50,407 nt of DNA. Source: Comamonadaceae bacterium. GTDB taxonomy: Bacteria; Pseudomonadota; Gammaproteobacteria; Burkholderiales; Burkholderiaceae_C. How positions within the stretch are numbered: the first letter of the stretch is position 1; each line of letters starts with the position of its first letter. The stretch lies in contig CANBUY010000015.1 in NCBI GenBank assembly GCA_947372745.1, positions 1 to 50,407 on the forward strand, given 5' to 3'. This document shows, piece by piece, positions 49,570 to 50,407 of the stretch. The notes below the pieces were generated by a model. The model was not told the DNA's origin. It saw only the letters and a list, made by a program, of their open reading frames with translations, and searched no databases. Made by a program: the position numbers and the translations under genes.

Positions 49570-50407
49570 ATGGCTCTCGTTTCAATGCGCGAACTGCTGG
49601 ACCACGCAGCAATCAACGGCTACGGCATTCCAGCGTTCAACGTCAATAATCTGGAGCAAGTCCAGGCGGTGATGACTGCTGCTGACGAAGTCGGCGCGCC
49701 CGTCATTCTGCAAGCTAGCGCGGGCGCCCGCAAGTACGCGGGTGAGGCCTTCATCAAGCACCTGATTCAGGCCGCGATTGAGGCCTTCCCGCATATTCCT
49801 TTGGTCATGCACCAGGACCACGGCCAAAACCCCGACGTCTGCCAAGGCGCTATCAACCTGGGCTTTAGCTCGGTGATGATGGACGGCTCCTTGATGGGCG
49901 ACGGCAAAACCATTGCCAGCTATGAGTACAACGTCGAAGTGACCCGCAAAGTGGTCGACATGGCGCACGCCACTGGCGTGACCGTAGAAGGCGAGCTCGG
50001 CTGCCTGGGCTCGCTGGAAACCATGCAGGGCGACAAGGAAGACGGCCACGGCACCGACGACATCATGACCCGCGAGCAGCTGCTGACCGACCCCGAGCAG
50101 GCCGCTGACTTTGTCCAACGCACCCAACTTGATGCCTTGGCGATTGCCATTGGCACCAGCCACGGCGCTTACAAATTTACCCGTAAGCCCACAGGCGACA
50201 TTTTGGCTATTGACCGCGTGATGGCCATCCATAAGCGGATTCCCAATACCCATCTGGTGATGCACGGCTCAAGCAGCGTGCCACAAGACTTGCTCGCCAT
50301 CATCCGTGAATTTGGCGGCGACATGAAAGAAACCTACGGCGTGCCGGTAGAAGAAATTCAAAAAGCCATTCAATACGGCGTGCGCAAGATCAACATCGAC
50401 ACCGACA
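49570..50407 (+). CDS. fba: Class II fructose-bisphosphate aldolase, 3' end missing
   Basis: The frame opens ATGGCTCTCGTTTCAATGCG ([25 protein letters not shown] region) and stays open to the window edge (279 codons). Zinc-ligand and active-site motifs are visible: [14 protein letters not shown] with Asp and His, [12 protein letters not shown] with Glu, [11 protein letters not shown] and [13 protein letters not shown] with further His and Ser residues. It cleaves fructose-1,6-bisphosphate, or works in reverse in gluconeogenesis and the Calvin cycle. AGGGGA precedes the ATG by 5 bases. Confidence 0.96.
   Translation, partial: MALVSMRELLDHAAINGYGIPAFNVNNLEQVQAVMTAADEVGAPVILQASAGARKYAGEAFIKHLIQAAIEAFPHIPLVMHQDHGQNPDVCQGAINLGFSSVMMDGSLMGDGKTIASYEYNVEVTRKVVDMAHATGVTVEGELGCLGSLETMQGDKEDGHGTDDIMTREQLLTDPEQAADFVQRTQLDALAIAIGTSHGAYKFTRKPTGDILAIDRVMAIHKRIPNTHLVMHGSSSVPQDLLAIIREFGGDMKETYGVPVEEIQKAIQYGVRKINIDTD

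Overview
The window is a contiguous piece of a betaproteobacterial chromosome, most likely Comamonadaceae (Rhodoferax/Polaromonas-like). Evidence for this is the high GC, the gspG-H-I-J-K-L-M-N-D-E-F order with a divergent short gspC, the DUF2844/DUF3443 pair, lipoproteins with a poly-glycine linker after the lipobox, and a dispersed two-hairpin mini-element of about 60 bp that I associate with this family. Coding density is very high and no gap between genes exceeds about 215 bp. I saw no rRNA, tRNA, CRISPR array, prophage or complete insertion sequence.

Layout. 0-3.1 kb: end of a metallo-beta-lactamase-fold gene, a terminator, and malate synthase G. 3.2-5.7 kb: a GT2 + GT39 polyprenyl-phosphate sugar pair. 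5.9-7.7 kb: DUF2844 and a DUF3443 lipoprotein that reads like a pepsin-type aspartic protease. 7.7-11.2 kb: di-heme peroxidase lipoprotein, BaeS-like kinase and BaeR-like regulator in one operon. 11.3-17.3 kb: CoA transferase, then LysR regulator, ChbG/NaxD-type deacetylase, ArnT-like GT39, and convergent GtrA + GT2; together these look like a lipid A (or other envelope) amino-sugar modification locus. 17.4-25.4 kb: argS, SPOR protein, dsbA, lptA, lptB, rpoN, an RlmL-type RNA methyltransferase and a lone PIN protein. 25.4-30.3 kb: membrane-tethered FMN glutamate-synthase-like protein, CAP-domain lipoprotein, UPF0149/SEC-C protein, MASE1-like membrane protein and a small winged-helix regulator. 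30.3-36.4 kb: a tightly packed minus-strand operon apaG, 'site-specific recombinase' membrane protein, thiL, pgpA, pncC, a fluoroacetate-dehalogenase-like hydrolase and an SDR. 36.5-47.9 kb: rpe and a complete type II secretion cluster. 48-50.4 kb: pyk and the start of class II fba.

The main themes are cell-envelope building and export (Lpt, T2SS, DsbA, lipoproteins, sugar transfer to lipids) and central carbon metabolism (malate synthase, Rpe, Pyk, Fba). Three observations stand out. First, the DUF3443 lipoprotein carries both catalytic DTGS motifs and other landmarks of pepsins, and its gene has a G11 tract just after the lipobox codon that could switch it on and off. Second, nine clear copies and one weak copy of the mini-element lie in the window, most of them read in frame inside conserved genes, including one that forms the signal peptide of the secretin GspD. 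Third, an alpha/beta hydrolase has the complete known residue set of fluoroacetate dehalogenases and is translationally coupled to pncC.
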